Shown: positions 1-7,899, numbered from the stretch's first letter. The stretch is DNA of 9,081 bases from Clostridia bacterium (GCA_014360105.1 JACIYD010000039.1:1-9081); one strand, 5' to 3'. The notes: generated by a model not told the origin, from the sequence alone. Numbers and translations: made by a program.

Positions 1-2505
1 TTCGCCCGGGGCGACCTCCTTAATGCCCTGGTCCCGCTGTACCAGGGCAGGTTGGCCGGTTGGCTGAACGAGATTCTGGCGCTAAGGGCTTATTTAAGCC
101 GTCTGGCGCCGGAACAGGCCGAGCACCTGACCTCCCTGGAAGCGGAAAGAATGGTCGAGGACCAGGTCCAGGAGTTCCTCCTGGAAAAGCCGGCGTTTCT
201 CGCCCGCTGGAAGGAAGAGGAGGAGGGGCGAAAACCGATCCTGCCCAAGGTTACCTACCACGAGTTTATTCCGGGGGTACCTTTGGTTTTGCCCCAGGAA
301 GTAGCGGCCACCTCCGGCCAAACGGCCAACGTTACTCCCATTTATGAACGGTTGATCCGCAACTACCGGGAGGCCTTCGAATGGTTCGTCCACGAGCGGC
401 TGGGCGTACCCCGGCCGGGGGATTCCCAGGCCATTGCCCAGGCCATCCGGGAATTCTTAAGACAGGGCGAGGAACTCCTGGGGAGGGAACTCCTGGTAGG
501 TGAGCTGGCCGAGGTAGAAGGTACACGGCAGGTGGTCGAGACTATTTTCGCGTACCTGCCGCACGGACCGGTCTTTTCCCTGAAGCCCGAAATAGCCGCC
601 CAGTTGTTATGGCTTTACCCACCGGTCAACCTGATGACCAGGTTCGGCTACGAAGGCGTGGCCGATCTTTTGCGTGAGTGGGCACCCCAGGATGCCCTTG
701 CGCTGGCTAGTTGGTCGGAGGAAAGGGAATTCGTCGATCAGGTCTGGAATTGGTTGAAACGATACGGCGGGCCGCAGCATTTCATGACGACCGAACTCAA
801 ACCGCTCGTGGTCAGCCACGAAGACTTTCCTTCGCTGGCCGAGATGAAAGAAGCTAGCGCCTTAAGCCGCCTCACCGGGGCCGTGGTGGTAAGCAACCTG
901 CGCAAAGGTACGGGCGGCGAATTCCCCCGGCTGCGGTACTTTACCCTGGTCGGCAAACATATAGTAGAAGCGGAGAGATTCAGCGCGGTCTGGCAGCAGT
1001 TCGCCCATGAGCGCAAAGACTTCGCCCGGCGCGTGATCAATTCTCTTGCCGGGCACTGGGGGAGGAGCCCGCTTTCGGCTCACAATTTCTTTGAGAACGG
1101 TCACCAGCGAGTTCTAGTAAATCGTCTCCGGCAGATGGCCGAACGGCTCAGTCGTGAGGCGGTTTCCCAGGGAAGGCCGGAAATCGGTAGACTGGCCAGC
1201 TTTCTTCAAGAAATGGTCGCCGTCTACCATCTCGCGTTGACCATGCCCGACGGCCATTTCATCCCTTGTTCGGCCTGGACCTGGGCCAGTTATAGCTTCA
1301 AGGGCGGCAAGGGGGTGCCGACTCCTCTTTCGCTTCACGTGGAGCGCGACTGGTTTACCCGGGAATTGCTCCAGGAGATTTACGGCGCGCTGGGTGGTGA
1401 TGTGGCCAGCATTGAGACGAGAATTGCCGAGCTCATGGGCGAGGGCAGGGAGTCGGAGGAACTGGTGGAAGAACTACTGGGAACCCCGGTTCAGGAAGAG
1501 CTGGTACTGGAGCAGCGACTTCCCGCCAAACAACCGGCGGCCGGGCCATTGGTCCGCTTTTCCGGCAATCCCATCCTTACGCCCATTGCGGAGCACTGGT
1601 GGGAGTCCAAGTATGTGCTGAACGCCGGCAGCTTGCGTTTGGGCGAAAACGTCTACCTCTTTTACCGCGCCGTGGGGGACGACGACGTTTCTCGTATTGG
1701 ATTGGCCATCACCAAAAACGGTTTCACCATTGAGGAACGCATACCGTCACCGGTCTTTGTCCCTGCCGACCACACAGAACTCAAAGGGTGCGAAGATCCG
1801 CGAGTGGTATTGCTCGACGGCGAGATCTACATGCTCTATACCGCCTACGACGGTGCTACGGCACAGATCGCCCTGGCCTCGATCAGCCGCGAGGATTTCC
1901 TGAAGCGGCGCTGGGAGGGCTGGCGGCGCCACGGGATGGCCTTTCCCGGTTTCTGGAACAAGGACGCCATCCTCTTCCCAGCTAAGTTTAACGGGAAATA
2001 CGCCATGTACCACCGCATCGCCCCCAGCATCTGGCTCACTTATGCGGACCGTCTTAGCTGTCCCTGGCCGCCGGAGGAGCACCGCATTGTCATCGGGCCG
2101 CGTTCCGGGATGATGTGGGATGCCTTTAAGATCGGGGCCGGGACGCAGCCGCTGCGGACGCGTTACGGCTGGCTGATCATCTACCACGGGGTCGATTACG
2201 CGCAGGTTTACCGCCTTGGCGTCTTACTGGTGGCGCTGGACGACCCGGGCCGCGTTCTTTATCGCTCCCCGAACGCCATCCTGGAGCCGGCGATGGATTA
2301 CGAACTGGGCAAGCCGGGCGAGAGCTGGGTGCCCAATGTCGTCTTCACCTGCGGCGCCGTACCGCGGGAAGATAAAGAGATCCTGGATGCGGAAGACGAG
2401 ATTCTCGTCTACTACGGTGGTGCCGATACCGTAATCGGTGTGGCTACCGCAAGGGTCGGAGACTTGCTGCCGCCCGAAGTGAGGGGAGGGTCGGGGGGCC
2501 AGTAA
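1..2505 (+). CDS. Large protein with C-terminal GH130-type glycosidase/phosphorylase domain (5' end outside window)
   Basis: The frame is open from base 1 to the TAA at 2503-2505, giving 834 codons. A TTG at 52 is a possible start, but no stop lies upstream of it and the coding sense continues, so I treat the gene as cut by the window edge. Residues from about 515 to 825 (nt 1543-2475) match the GH130/DUF377 propeller family: LFYRA near the domain start, GCEDPR (Glu598, Asp599; nt 1792-1803) with the Asp in the position of the family's catalytic acid, WNKDAILFP, and KIGAGTQP followed by GWLIIYHG. GH130 enzymes are cytoplasmic phosphorylases or hydrolases acting on beta-mannosides; the exact substrate cannot be read here. 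The preceding 500 residues are rich in helix-forming, charged residues, show no signal peptide or membrane segment in view, and I do not recognise them. The domain call is firm; the function of the whole protein is unknown. rluB follows 44 nt later on the same strand. Confidence 0.82.
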   Translation, partial: FARGDLLNALVPLYQGRLAGWLNEILALRAYLSRLAPEQAEHLTSLEAERMVEDQVQEFLLEKPAFLARWKEEEEGRKPILPKVTYHEFIPGVPLVLPQEVAATSGQTANVTPIYERLIRNYREAFEWFVHERLGVPRPGDSQAIAQAIREFLRQGEELLGRELLVGELAEVEGTRQVVETIFAYLPHGPVFSLKPEIAAQLLWLYPPVNLMTRFGYEGVADLLREWAPQDALALASWSEEREFVDQVWNWLKRYGGPQHFMTTELKPLVVSHEDFPSLAEMKEASALSRLTGAVVVSNLRKGTGGEFPRLRYFTLVGKHIVEAERFSAVWQQFAHERKDFARRVINSLAGHWGRSPLSAHNFFENGHQRVLVNRLRQMAERLSREAVSQGRPEIGRLASFLQEMVAVYHLALTMPDGHFIPCSAWTWASYSFKGGKGVPTPLSLHVERDWFTRELLQEIYGALGGDVASIETRIAELMGEGRESEELVEELLGTPVQEELVLEQRLPAKQPAAGPLVRFSGNPILTPIAEHWWESKYVLNAGSLRLGENVYLFYRAVGDDDVSRIGLAITKNGFTIEERIPSPVFVPADHTELKGCEDPRVVLLDGEIYMLYTAYDGATAQIALASISREDFLKRRWEGWRRHGMAFPGFWNKDAILFPAKFNGKYAMYHRIAPSIWLTYADRLSCPWPPEEHRIVIGPRSGMMWDAFKIGAGTQPLRTRYGWLIIYHGVDYAQVYRLGVLLVALDDPGRVLYRSPNAILEPAMDYELGKPGESWVPNVVFTCGAVPREDKEILDAEDEILVYYGGADTVIGVATARVGDLLPPEVRGGSGGQ

Positions 2506-2549
2506 ATAGCACGGGCCGACAGCGCAGACATTAAGACCGGTGTTGCTCA

Positions 2550-3314
2550 ATGAGATCGGAAAGGGGAGAACGGCTGGCCAAGGTCCTGGCCCGCGGCGGG
2601 GTAGCCTCGCGGCGGCGGGCGGAAGAGCTGATTAAGGCCGGCCGCGTTCGGGTCAACGGTGCCGTAGTCACCAACCCGGCCAGGCGCGTGATACCGGGGT
2701 CGGACCGGGTGGAAGTGGACGGCCGCCAGGTCCCGGCGGCCGCAGCACCGGTGACATTTCTCTTGTACAAACCGGCCGGCTACGTCAGTACCACGCGGGA
2801 TCCCCAAGGCCGTCCCACGGCGGTCGAGCTTCTGGGGCGGTTTCCTGCCCGCCTTTACCCGGTAGGCCGTCTCGACCTGGATAGCGAAGGCCTTTTGCTT
2901 CTGACCAATGACGGCGAGTTGGCCCAGCTCGTAACCCATCCCCGTTACCAGGTGGAGAAGACTTACGAGGTGCTGGTCCGGGGCCGCCCCGCGGCGGCCG
3001 CCCTAGAACGGTTACGCCGCGGCGTCTACCTTGAGGAGGGACACACCGCCCCCGCCCGCGTCAGGGTTCTTGCCCGCCGCGGACCCCATACGCTGCTGGA
3101 GATTACCATCCACGAGGGTCGCAAGCGGCAGATCAAGCGGATGTGCCTGGCGGTGGGCCATCCGGTCTTGCGCCTGCGCCGCACGAGGCTGGCCTTTCTC
3201 ACCCTGGCGGGGCTGGCGCCAGGCCAGTTTCGCCGCCTCACGCCGGAAGAGGTACAACGCCTCAAGGCAGAGGCAAAGGCCCGCGCCGCAGCTATTCGTC
3301 AAAACGAAAGCTGA
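2550..3314 (+). CDS. rluB: Ribosomal large subunit pseudouridine synthase, RluB type
   Basis: The 254-residue product isomerises a uridine of 23S rRNA to pseudouridine (the RluB site is U2605 in E. coli numbering). An S4 RNA-binding domain spans about residues 7-55 (ERLAKVLARGGVASRRRAEEL). The catalytic domain follows, with GRLDLDSEGLLLLTNDG carrying the catalytic Asp109, and EGRKRQIKRM (189-198) followed by GHPVLRLRRTRLAFLTLAGL. Length and order fit RluB/RsuA enzymes; RluB is preferred over RsuA from the Firmicute-type pattern, but the paralogue choice is not certain. The ATG at 2550 puts the S4 domain at the usual distance from the N-terminus. No convincing Shine-Dalgarno sequence precedes it, so translation may depend on the upstream gene. 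The last 23 bp overlap the convergent CoA-transferase gene, and the TGA at 3312-3314 touches a shared hairpin. The C-terminal tail (about 235-254) is basic and alanine-rich. Confidence 0.88.
   Translation: MRSERGERLAKVLARGGVASRRRAEELIKAGRVRVNGAVVTNPARRVIPGSDRVEVDGRQVPAAAAPVTFLLYKPAGYVSTTRDPQGRPTAVELLGRFPARLYPVGRLDLDSEGLLLLTNDGELAQLVTHPRYQVEKTYEVLVRGRPAAAALERLRRGVYLEEGHTAPARVRVLARRGPHTLLEITIHEGRKRQIKRMCLAVGHPVLRLRRTRLAFLTLAGLAPGQFRRLTPEEVQRLKAEAKARAAAIRQNES
3289..3313. terminator. Hairpin covering both stop codons of convergent genes; possible bidirectional terminator
   Basis: CAGCT (3289-3293) pairs with AGCTG (3309-3313), and TTCGT (3295-3299) pairs with ACGAA (3304-3308). There is one bulged A at 3294 and a four-base loop CAAA, so the stem has ten pairs. 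It contains the TAG of the minus-strand gene (3292-3294) and the first two bases of the plus-strand TGA (3312-3314). No run of U follows on either strand, so it is not a classic intrinsic terminator. It could pause or end transcription both ways or protect 3' ends. Confidence 0.45.
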
Positions 3315-5151
3315 GATGATAGACACCATTGCGGGCCACACCCTGGATGCGATAGCCGCTGTTGTAAATGATACGGAGCATGCGCGTGTTTTCTGCCAGC
3401 ACGTCGGCGACAAAACCCTTCACACCGCTGCGTTTCGCCACCTCGATCAGGTAGTTGAAAAGGGCGGTACCAATACCTTTACCCTGCCATTGACGGTGCA
3501 CGGTAAAGTCGATCTCGGCCATTTGTGTGCCTTCCTGCAGCACATAGCGGCCGATCCCCAGGACCTTCTCCGCCCCTACGGCGCCGCTGACCGCCACAAT
3601 GACCATCTCGCGCCGGTAATCGAAGTGCATCAAGCTCTGCACGTAGCGGCGGGGAAAAGCGGCGCGCAAGGCGTGGAAGCGCATGTAAACGTCCGTATCC
3701 CTGAGGGAATAGAAGAGTTCTTGGAGGGAGCGCTCGTCGGTCGGCTTGACCGGTCGGAGAAGCAGGCGCTCTCCGGTCGCCAGAGTCAAGGGCTTTTCCA
3801 GCTCACCGGGGAGCAGGTCCTCGGGTGTGAGCGGCAGAGTCTGGTCGGCGTAAACATAATTGTGCGCCTTGGCCGCCTCCAACAGTTGTTCGCGGAACTT
3901 CGGGTGCGCAATGTTGATCAGGGCGAGCGCGCGTTCACGAATGGTCTTGCCGTGGAGGTAGGCGATGCCGTACTCGGTAACGACGTAGTGAACGTCGCCG
4001 CGCGTAGTCACCACACCAGCGCCCTCGCTGATGTGGGGGACGATGCGCGAGATGCGTCCGTCAGAGGTGGTCGAGGGGAGGGCAATGACCGCCTTTCCGC
4101 CGCGCGAGCGTGCGGCACCGCGAATGAAATCGGCGTGGCCGCCAATACCGCTGTAAAGGTAGTAACCTAAAGAATCGGCACATACCTGGCCAGTGAGGTC
4201 GACCTCCAGCGCGCCGTTGATGGCCACCATTTTCTCGTTGCGCCCGATGATGAAAGGGTCGTTGGTATAATCGCTTGGATGGAATTCGATCATCGGGTTG
4301 TCATGCACGAAGTCATAGAGGCGGCGCGAGCCCATACAGAAACTGGCAATAACCTTGCCTGGGTGCAAGGTCTTGCGTGCATTGGTCACGATACCTTTTT
4401 CTACCAAGTCGATCAGACCATCGGAAAACATCTCCGTATGGACTCCAAGGTCACGCTTCCCTTCAAGGGAGTAGAGCACGGCATTGGGAATGGTGCCGAT
4501 GCCCATCTGCAGGGTGGCCCCGTCTTCAATGAGATCGGCCACATGGCGCCCGATGCGAAGGGAAACCTCGTTAGGCGGCGGGACTTCCAGTTCCAGCAAA
4601 GGCTCCTCGTATTCAACCAGGTAGTCGATATCACGCACGTGAATGAAAGCGTCCCCGTGAACGCGGGGCATTTGCGGGTTAACCTGGGCGATGACGGTAT
4701 CGGCGCACTCGGCGGCTGCCTTGACGATGTCCACCGAGATGCCCAGGCTGCAATAGCCGTGTTCGTCCGGGGGGGAGACCTGGATCAGCGCGACATCAAC
4801 CGGTATCTGCCCCTCGCGAAAAAGCGCCGGCACGTTGGAAAGAAAAATGGGCACATAATCGGCCCGACCCTGGGCGACGGCCTGGCGCACGCTCTCCCCG
4901 ACAAAGAAGGACTTGAGCCGGAACTTCTCATCGAGGGTTTCTTGGGCGTAAGGCGCCACTCCAAACGTAAGGATATGAATAATCTCCGTATCCGCCAGGG
5001 TGGCGCCCACTTCCACCAGCGTTCTCACCAGATGTTGAGGCTCGGCACAGGCCGAGCCTATAAAAACGCGACTTCCCTTACGAACGCAACGTAAAGCTTC
5101 TTGCGCCTTTACCAGGCGCTTCCTGTAGAGGGCCTGCCAACCCGAAGCCAC
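3292..5151 (-). CDS. Acetyl-CoA hydrolase/4-hydroxybutyrate CoA-transferase family protein fused to a C-terminal GNAT domain
   Basis: The 619-residue product has two domains. Residues about 10-440 are a family I CoA-transferase of the AbfT/Cat/acetyl-CoA hydrolase type: QMGIGTIPNAV (215-225), GVHTEMFSDG with the likely catalytic Glu240, GGHADFIRGA (337-346) and YVVTEYGIAYLHGKTIRERA (389-408). These enzymes move CoA between acetyl-CoA and another carboxylate through a glutamyl-CoA intermediate. Residues about 456-615 are a GNAT domain with the acetyl-CoA pyrophosphate loop QGKGIG (556-561) and the later ENTRML (587-592). The start is GTG at 5151, because the nearby ATG at 5153 is out of frame and AGGGGG lies 7 nt upstream. 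The gene lies 22 nt after acs, so they are probably cotranscribed. Such fusions occur in databases as bifunctional proteins, but the GNAT substrate is not known to me. The acs neighbour suggests either an acetate/CoA cycling role or control of Acs by lysine acetylation (inference). Confidence 0.88.
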   Translation of the reverse strand: MASGWQALYRKRLVKAQEALRCVRKGSRVFIGSACAEPQHLVRTLVEVGATLADTEIIHILTFGVAPYAQETLDEKFRLKSFFVGESVRQAVAQGRADYVPIFLSNVPALFREGQIPVDVALIQVSPPDEHGYCSLGISVDIVKAAAECADTVIAQVNPQMPRVHGDAFIHVRDIDYLVEYEEPLLELEVPPPNEVSLRIGRHVADLIEDGATLQMGIGTIPNAVLYSLEGKRDLGVHTEMFSDGLIDLVEKGIVTNARKTLHPGKVIASFCMGSRRLYDFVHDNPMIEFHPSDYTNDPFIIGRNEKMVAINGALEVDLTGQVCADSLGYYLYSGIGGHADFIRGAARSRGGKAVIALPSTTSDGRISRIVPHISEGAGVVTTRGDVHYVVTEYGIAYLHGKTIRERALALINIAHPKFREQLLEAAKAHNYVYADQTLPLTPEDLLPGELEKPLTLATGERLLLRPVKPTDERSLQELFYSLRDTDVYMRFHALRAAFPRRYVQSLMHFDYRREMVIVAVSGAVGAEKVLGIGRYVLQEGTQMAEIDFTVHRQWQGKGIGTALFNYLIEVAKRSGVKGFVADVLAENTRMLRIIYNSGYRIQGVARNGVYHLSFRFDE

Positions 5152-5158
5152 ATTCCCG

Positions 5159-5164
5159 CCCCCT
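5159..5164 (-). promoter_or_regulatory. Ribosome binding site deciding the GTG start of the CoA-transferase-GNAT gene
   Basis: Read on the minus strand, AGGGGG lies 7 nt before the GTG at 5151. It sits in the short gap between acs and the next gene and supports GTG as the start. It is a weaker match to the anti-Shine-Dalgarno sequence than the sites before acs and satP, so this cistron may be translated less strongly. Confidence 0.5.
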
Positions 5165-5173
5165 GGATCAAGT

Positions 5174-7129
5174 TTAGCCTCGCTCTTCTTCTGCGTAGCG
5201 CTCTTTTAGCTCGGCAATGACGCCCGGGTCAGCCAGGGTGGTGGTATCGCCCAGCGCCCGGCCTTCGGCAATATCCCGCAGCAGGCGCCGCATGATTTTC
5301 CCGCTCCGCGTCTTGGGCAGTTCGGCGGTAAAGAAGATGTCATCGGGCCGCGCCAGGGCGCCGATCTTGGCCGCCACATGCGCCTTGAGCTCCTGTACGA
5401 GCTCAGGAGTGCCCTTAATCCCTTCTTTCAGCGTGACAAAAACCGCCAGGGCCTGCCCCTTGACCTCGTGGGCTTTGCCGATGGCTGCCGCCTCGGCCAC
5501 CGCCGGGTGTTCTACCAGAGCGCTTTCCACTTCCATGGTGCTGATGCGGTGGCCGGAGACGTTGATCACGTCGTCGACCCGGCCCAAAAGCCAGAGGTAA
5601 CCGTCTTTGTCCCGCGCGGCGCCGTCACCCGTGAAGTACATCCCGGGGAAGCGGCTCCAGTACTGGTCCACGTAGCGCTGCGGGTCGCCGTAAATGGTCC
5701 GCAGCATGGAAGGCCACGGCCCGCGGATGACCAGGTAGCCCCCGCCTTCCTTAATGCTGTTGCCTACGTCGTCGACTACGTCGACCTCTACGCCCGGGAA
5801 GCCAAAGGTAGCAGAGCCGGGCTTGAGCGCGGTAATCCCGGGCAGCGGGGTAACGATATGCATCCCCGTTTCCGTTTGCCACCAGGTGTCGGCGATGGGG
5901 CAGCGCTCGCCCCCGATGTACTTATAATACCACATCCAGGCCTCGGGGTTAATAGGTTCCCCGACCGAGCCCAGAAGGCGCAGTGAACTCAGGTCATGGC
6001 GCGCCGGATAATCCGTACCCCAGCGCATGCAGGTACGAATGGCGGTCGGTGCCGTATAGAGGACCGTTACCCGGTATTTTTCCACCAAGTCCCACCAGCG
6101 GTCACGGTCGGGGTAATCGGGCGTACCTTCGTACATCAAGACGGAAGCGCCTAGTGAAAGCGGCCCGTAAACGACGTAGCTGTGGCCGGTGATCCAGCCG
6201 ATATCGGCCGTACACCAGTAGAGGTCCTCTTCTTTCAAGTCAAAAACCCACTTGGTGGTCACGTGGGTGCCAAGGAGGTAGCCCCCGGTGGTATGCACCA
6301 CGCCTTTGGGTTTGCCCGTGGTACCACTGGTATAAAGAATGAAGAGCATATCTTCCGCATCCATTTCTTCGGCCGGGCAGTCTGCGCTGGCACCCTCCAT
6401 CACTTCCTGCCACCAGAGGTCCCGGCCTGGCTCCATGGAAATCTGGGTTTTCAGGATGCGGTTGACCACAATCACCTTTTCCACGCCCGGGCATTCCTTA
6501 AGCGCCTGGTCGGCGTTCTTCTTCGCTTCGACCACCGCGCCGCGCCGGTAATAGCCGTCGGCCGTAATCAGGATCTTGGCCTGAGCATCGTTAATCCGAT
6601 CCCTTAAAGCCTCGGCACTAAAGCCGCCGAAGACAATGCTGTGCACGGCGCCGATCCTGGCACACGCCAGCATGGCGATGACCGCTTCGGGAATCATCGG
6701 CAGGTAAATGGCAACCCGGTCGCCTTTGACTACGCCGAGCTTTTTGAGCGCCGAAGCGAGCTTATTCACTTCGCGAAAGAGATCCTGGTAGGTGAGGACG
6801 CGCGTATCGCCCGGTTCACCCTCCCAGATTATCGCAGCCTTATTGCGCCGCCAGGTTTGCACGTGCCGGTCCAGGCAGTTGTAACAGGCGTTAAGTTTGC
6901 CGCCGATGAACCATTTGGCAAAGGGCGGTTCCCATTCTAGCACCTTGTCCCACTTGCGGTACCAGACCAGTTCCTCTTCTGCCAGCTTTGCCCAAAAAGC
7001 GGCCGGATCCTGGGCGGCTTTCTTGTAAATCTCAGGGTCACGCAGGTTGGCCTGCTCGGCAAAGGCCGGTGGGGGAGGGAAGAGGCGTTCCTCGCGCAGG
7101 CTTTCGAACGCAATTGCCTTGGCTTCCAT
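5174..7129 (-). CDS. acs: Acetyl-CoA synthetase, AMP-forming
   Basis: The 651-residue cytoplasmic enzyme makes acetyl-CoA from acetate, ATP and CoA through acetyl-AMP; the length is typical of Acs. Visible motifs in order: an N-terminal region with [18 protein letters not shown] (72-89), the adenylate-forming P-loop [11 protein letters not shown] (266-276), DTWWQTETG (414-422) whose second Trp restricts the acyl pocket to acetate, [14 protein letters not shown] (498-511), [13 protein letters not shown] (516-528), and the C-terminal [11 protein letters not shown] (605-615) with catalytic Lys611. This lysine is the one acetylated by GNAT enzymes such as Pat or AcuA in other bacteria, so post-translational control is possible. 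The start is the ATG at 7129 with AAGGAGG 9 nt upstream. It lies 37 nt after the acetate transporter gene and 22 nt before the CoA-transferase-GNAT gene. The set indicates use or salvage of acetate at low concentration rather than acetate production through Pta-AckA. Confidence 0.97.
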   Translation of the reverse strand: MEAKAIAFESLREERLFPPPPAFAEQANLRDPEIYKKAAQDPAAFWAKLAEEELVWYRKWDKVLEWEPPFAKWFIGGKLNACYNCLDRHVQTWRRNKAAIIWEGEPGDTRVLTYQDLFREVNKLASALKKLGVVKGDRVAIYLPMIPEAVIAMLACARIGAVHSIVFGGFSAEALRDRINDAQAKILITADGYYRRGAVVEAKKNADQALKECPGVEKVIVVNRILKTQISMEPGRDLWWQEVMEGASADCPAEEMDAEDMLFILYTSGTTGKPKGVVHTTGGYLLGTHVTTKWVFDLKEEDLYWCTADIGWITGHSYVVYGPLSLGASVLMYEGTPDYPDRDRWWDLVEKYRVTVLYTAPTAIRTCMRWGTDYPARHDLSSLRLLGSVGEPINPEAWMWYYKYIGGERCPIADTWWQTETGMHIVTPLPGITALKPGSATFGFPGVEVDVVDDVGNSIKEGGGYLVIRGPWPSMLRTIYGDPQRYVDQYWSRFPGMYFTGDGAARDKDGYLWLLGRVDDVINVSGHRISTMEVESALVEHPAVAEAAAIGKAHEVKGQALAVFVTLKEGIKGTPELVQELKAHVAAKIGALARPDDIFFTAELPKTRSGKIMRRLLRDIAEGRALGDTTTLADPGVIAELKERYAEEERG

Positions 7130-7138
7130 TAACAGGAA

Positions 7139-7145
7139 CCTCCTT
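7139..7145 (-). promoter_or_regulatory. Ribosome binding site of acs
   Basis: Minus-strand AAGGAGG lies 9 nt before the acs ATG at 7129, within the 37-nt gap after satP. It is a near-perfect Shine-Dalgarno sequence and supports this start. No separate promoter is evident in the gap. Confidence 0.75.
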
Positions 7146-7166
7146 ATTTATTGGCTTGCGAGATGG

Positions 7167-7760
7167 CTATGCTGCTTCCGCCCGACTACCTACGGGAAGT
7201 ACCTCACGGCCCGCCACGGAATTGATGACACCGGCAGCCGAAGCATACCAAGCACAAAAGGCACAAACAAGGCCCATATAGCCGCCGGGCACGCTGGTGA
7301 GCAGGCCGAATTCCGCCAGATCGAGCAAAATGTAGGTAACCAGCAGGGTGATGAAAACTGCCATTACCGCCGTATTAACGCGCAAGGAGCCAAGGAACAT
7401 ATAGAAAGTAAAGATGGTCCAGGCAACGAGGAAAGTGCCCACCGCCGCGGGCCGGGCATCGCCGAAATCAATGATGCCGAGGGATTCCATAATGACCATG
7501 CTGGCCAGGGAAAGCCAGAAGGCGCCGTACGAGGAAAAAGCGGTGGCGCCGAAGGTGTTATTCTTCCTGAATTCCCACATTCCGGCGAGGAGCTGGGCTA
7601 GACCGCCGTAGAAGAGGGCGGCACCGAGAAATGCCGGGGCGGCGCTTGGCGGGAGTAACTGAGCATTGCTGGCGCTCAGAACGAAGGTGGTAAGGGCAAA
7701 GGCTCCCAATCCCAGGGGACCGGGGTCAGCGATCGATCCATTGTTTGACGAAGCAGCCAT
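7167..7760 (-). CDS. satP: Acetate uptake transporter, AceTr family (GPR1/FUN34/YaaH, SatP)
   Basis: The 197-residue membrane protein matches the GPR1/FUN34/YaaH family, which moves acetate (and succinate in E. coli SatP) across the cytoplasmic membrane with protons. The family signature NPxPLGL appears as DPGPLGL (12-18), with Asp in place of Asn. GGLAQLLAGMWEFRKNNTFGATAFSSYGAFW (52-82) is the second strong family match. Six hydrophobic segments can be seen, at roughly 15-33, 42-60, 72-92, 104-124, 129-150 and 155-178, followed by a short polar tail. The start is the ATG at 7760 with AGGAGG 11 nt upstream; other ATG and GTG triplets just upstream are out of frame. It is the first gene of the set with acs and the CoA-transferase, and the shared promoter probably lies at 7911-7939. 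Acetate import feeding directly into Acs is the obvious role. Confidence 0.92.
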   Translation of the reverse strand: MAASSNNGSIADPGPLGLGAFALTTFVLSASNAQLLPPSAAPAFLGAALFYGGLAQLLAGMWEFRKNNTFGATAFSSYGAFWLSLASMVIMESLGIIDFGDARPAAVGTFLVAWTIFTFYMFLGSLRVNTAVMAVFITLLVTYILLDLAEFGLLTSVPGGYMGLVCAFCAWYASAAGVINSVAGREVLPVGSRAEAA

Positions 7761-7771
7761 GAAGCATCACG

Positions 7772-7777
7772 CCTCCT
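7772..7777 (-). promoter_or_regulatory. Ribosome binding site of the acetate transporter gene
   Basis: Minus-strand AGGAGG lies 11 nt before the ATG at 7760. The match is perfect and the spacing slightly long. An ATG at 7767 and a GTG at 7770 are nearer to it but are out of frame with the transporter. Confidence 0.7.
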
Positions 7778-7883
7778 GATTCGGTGATTTGCTGCCACTT
7801 TGCAGAAAGACTATGCCGGCGAACCCTTTGAAGTTAAGAGCGAAGCTTCTAAAGTCACCTCCCAAGTCAAAAAACGCTAGTCT

Positions 7884-7899
7884 TGTGAGCACATTCACA
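7884..7899. promoter_or_regulatory. CRP/FNR-family operator-like palindrome
   Basis: TGTGAGCACATTCACA is a perfect TGTGA-N6-TCACA site, the classic half-site pair of CRP and of several related CRP/FNR regulators such as HcpR. It is nested in a second inverted repeat, ACGCTA (7874-7879) and TAGCGT (7901-7906). Relative to the minus-strand promoter candidate it falls just downstream of the expected start site (near 7904), where a bound protein would usually repress. It could also act on a divergent plus-strand promoter. Which regulator binds, if any, is unknown. Confidence 0.5.

Noticed and set aside
1747..2187. A 146-codon minus-strand frame inside the GH130 domain
   Set aside because: It is antisense to the conserved EDPR and KIGAG motifs and has no family resemblance.
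3031..4170. A 379-codon plus-strand open frame crossing from rluB into the region antisense to the CoA-transferase gene
   Set aside because: It overlaps two well-supported genes in other frames, its translation resembles no family, and it is low in motif content. Long antisense open frames are expected in GC-rich DNA.
4279..5094. A 271-codon plus-strand frame antisense to the N-terminal half of the CoA-transferase
   Set aside because: It is fully antisense to conserved coding sequence, lies out of any operon context and shows no recognisable domain.
5388..5409. Inverted repeat CTCCTG/CAGGAG inside acs
   Set aside because: It lies fully within conserved coding sequence of the C-terminal domain and is explained by codon choice; there is no sign of a repeated family in the window.
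5378..5986. A 202-codon plus-strand frame antisense to acs, with further ones at 6182-6607 and 7047-7601
   Set aside because: These mirror the codon use of acs and satP on the other strand; the minus-strand genes carry clear catalytic and family motifs and explain the sequence.
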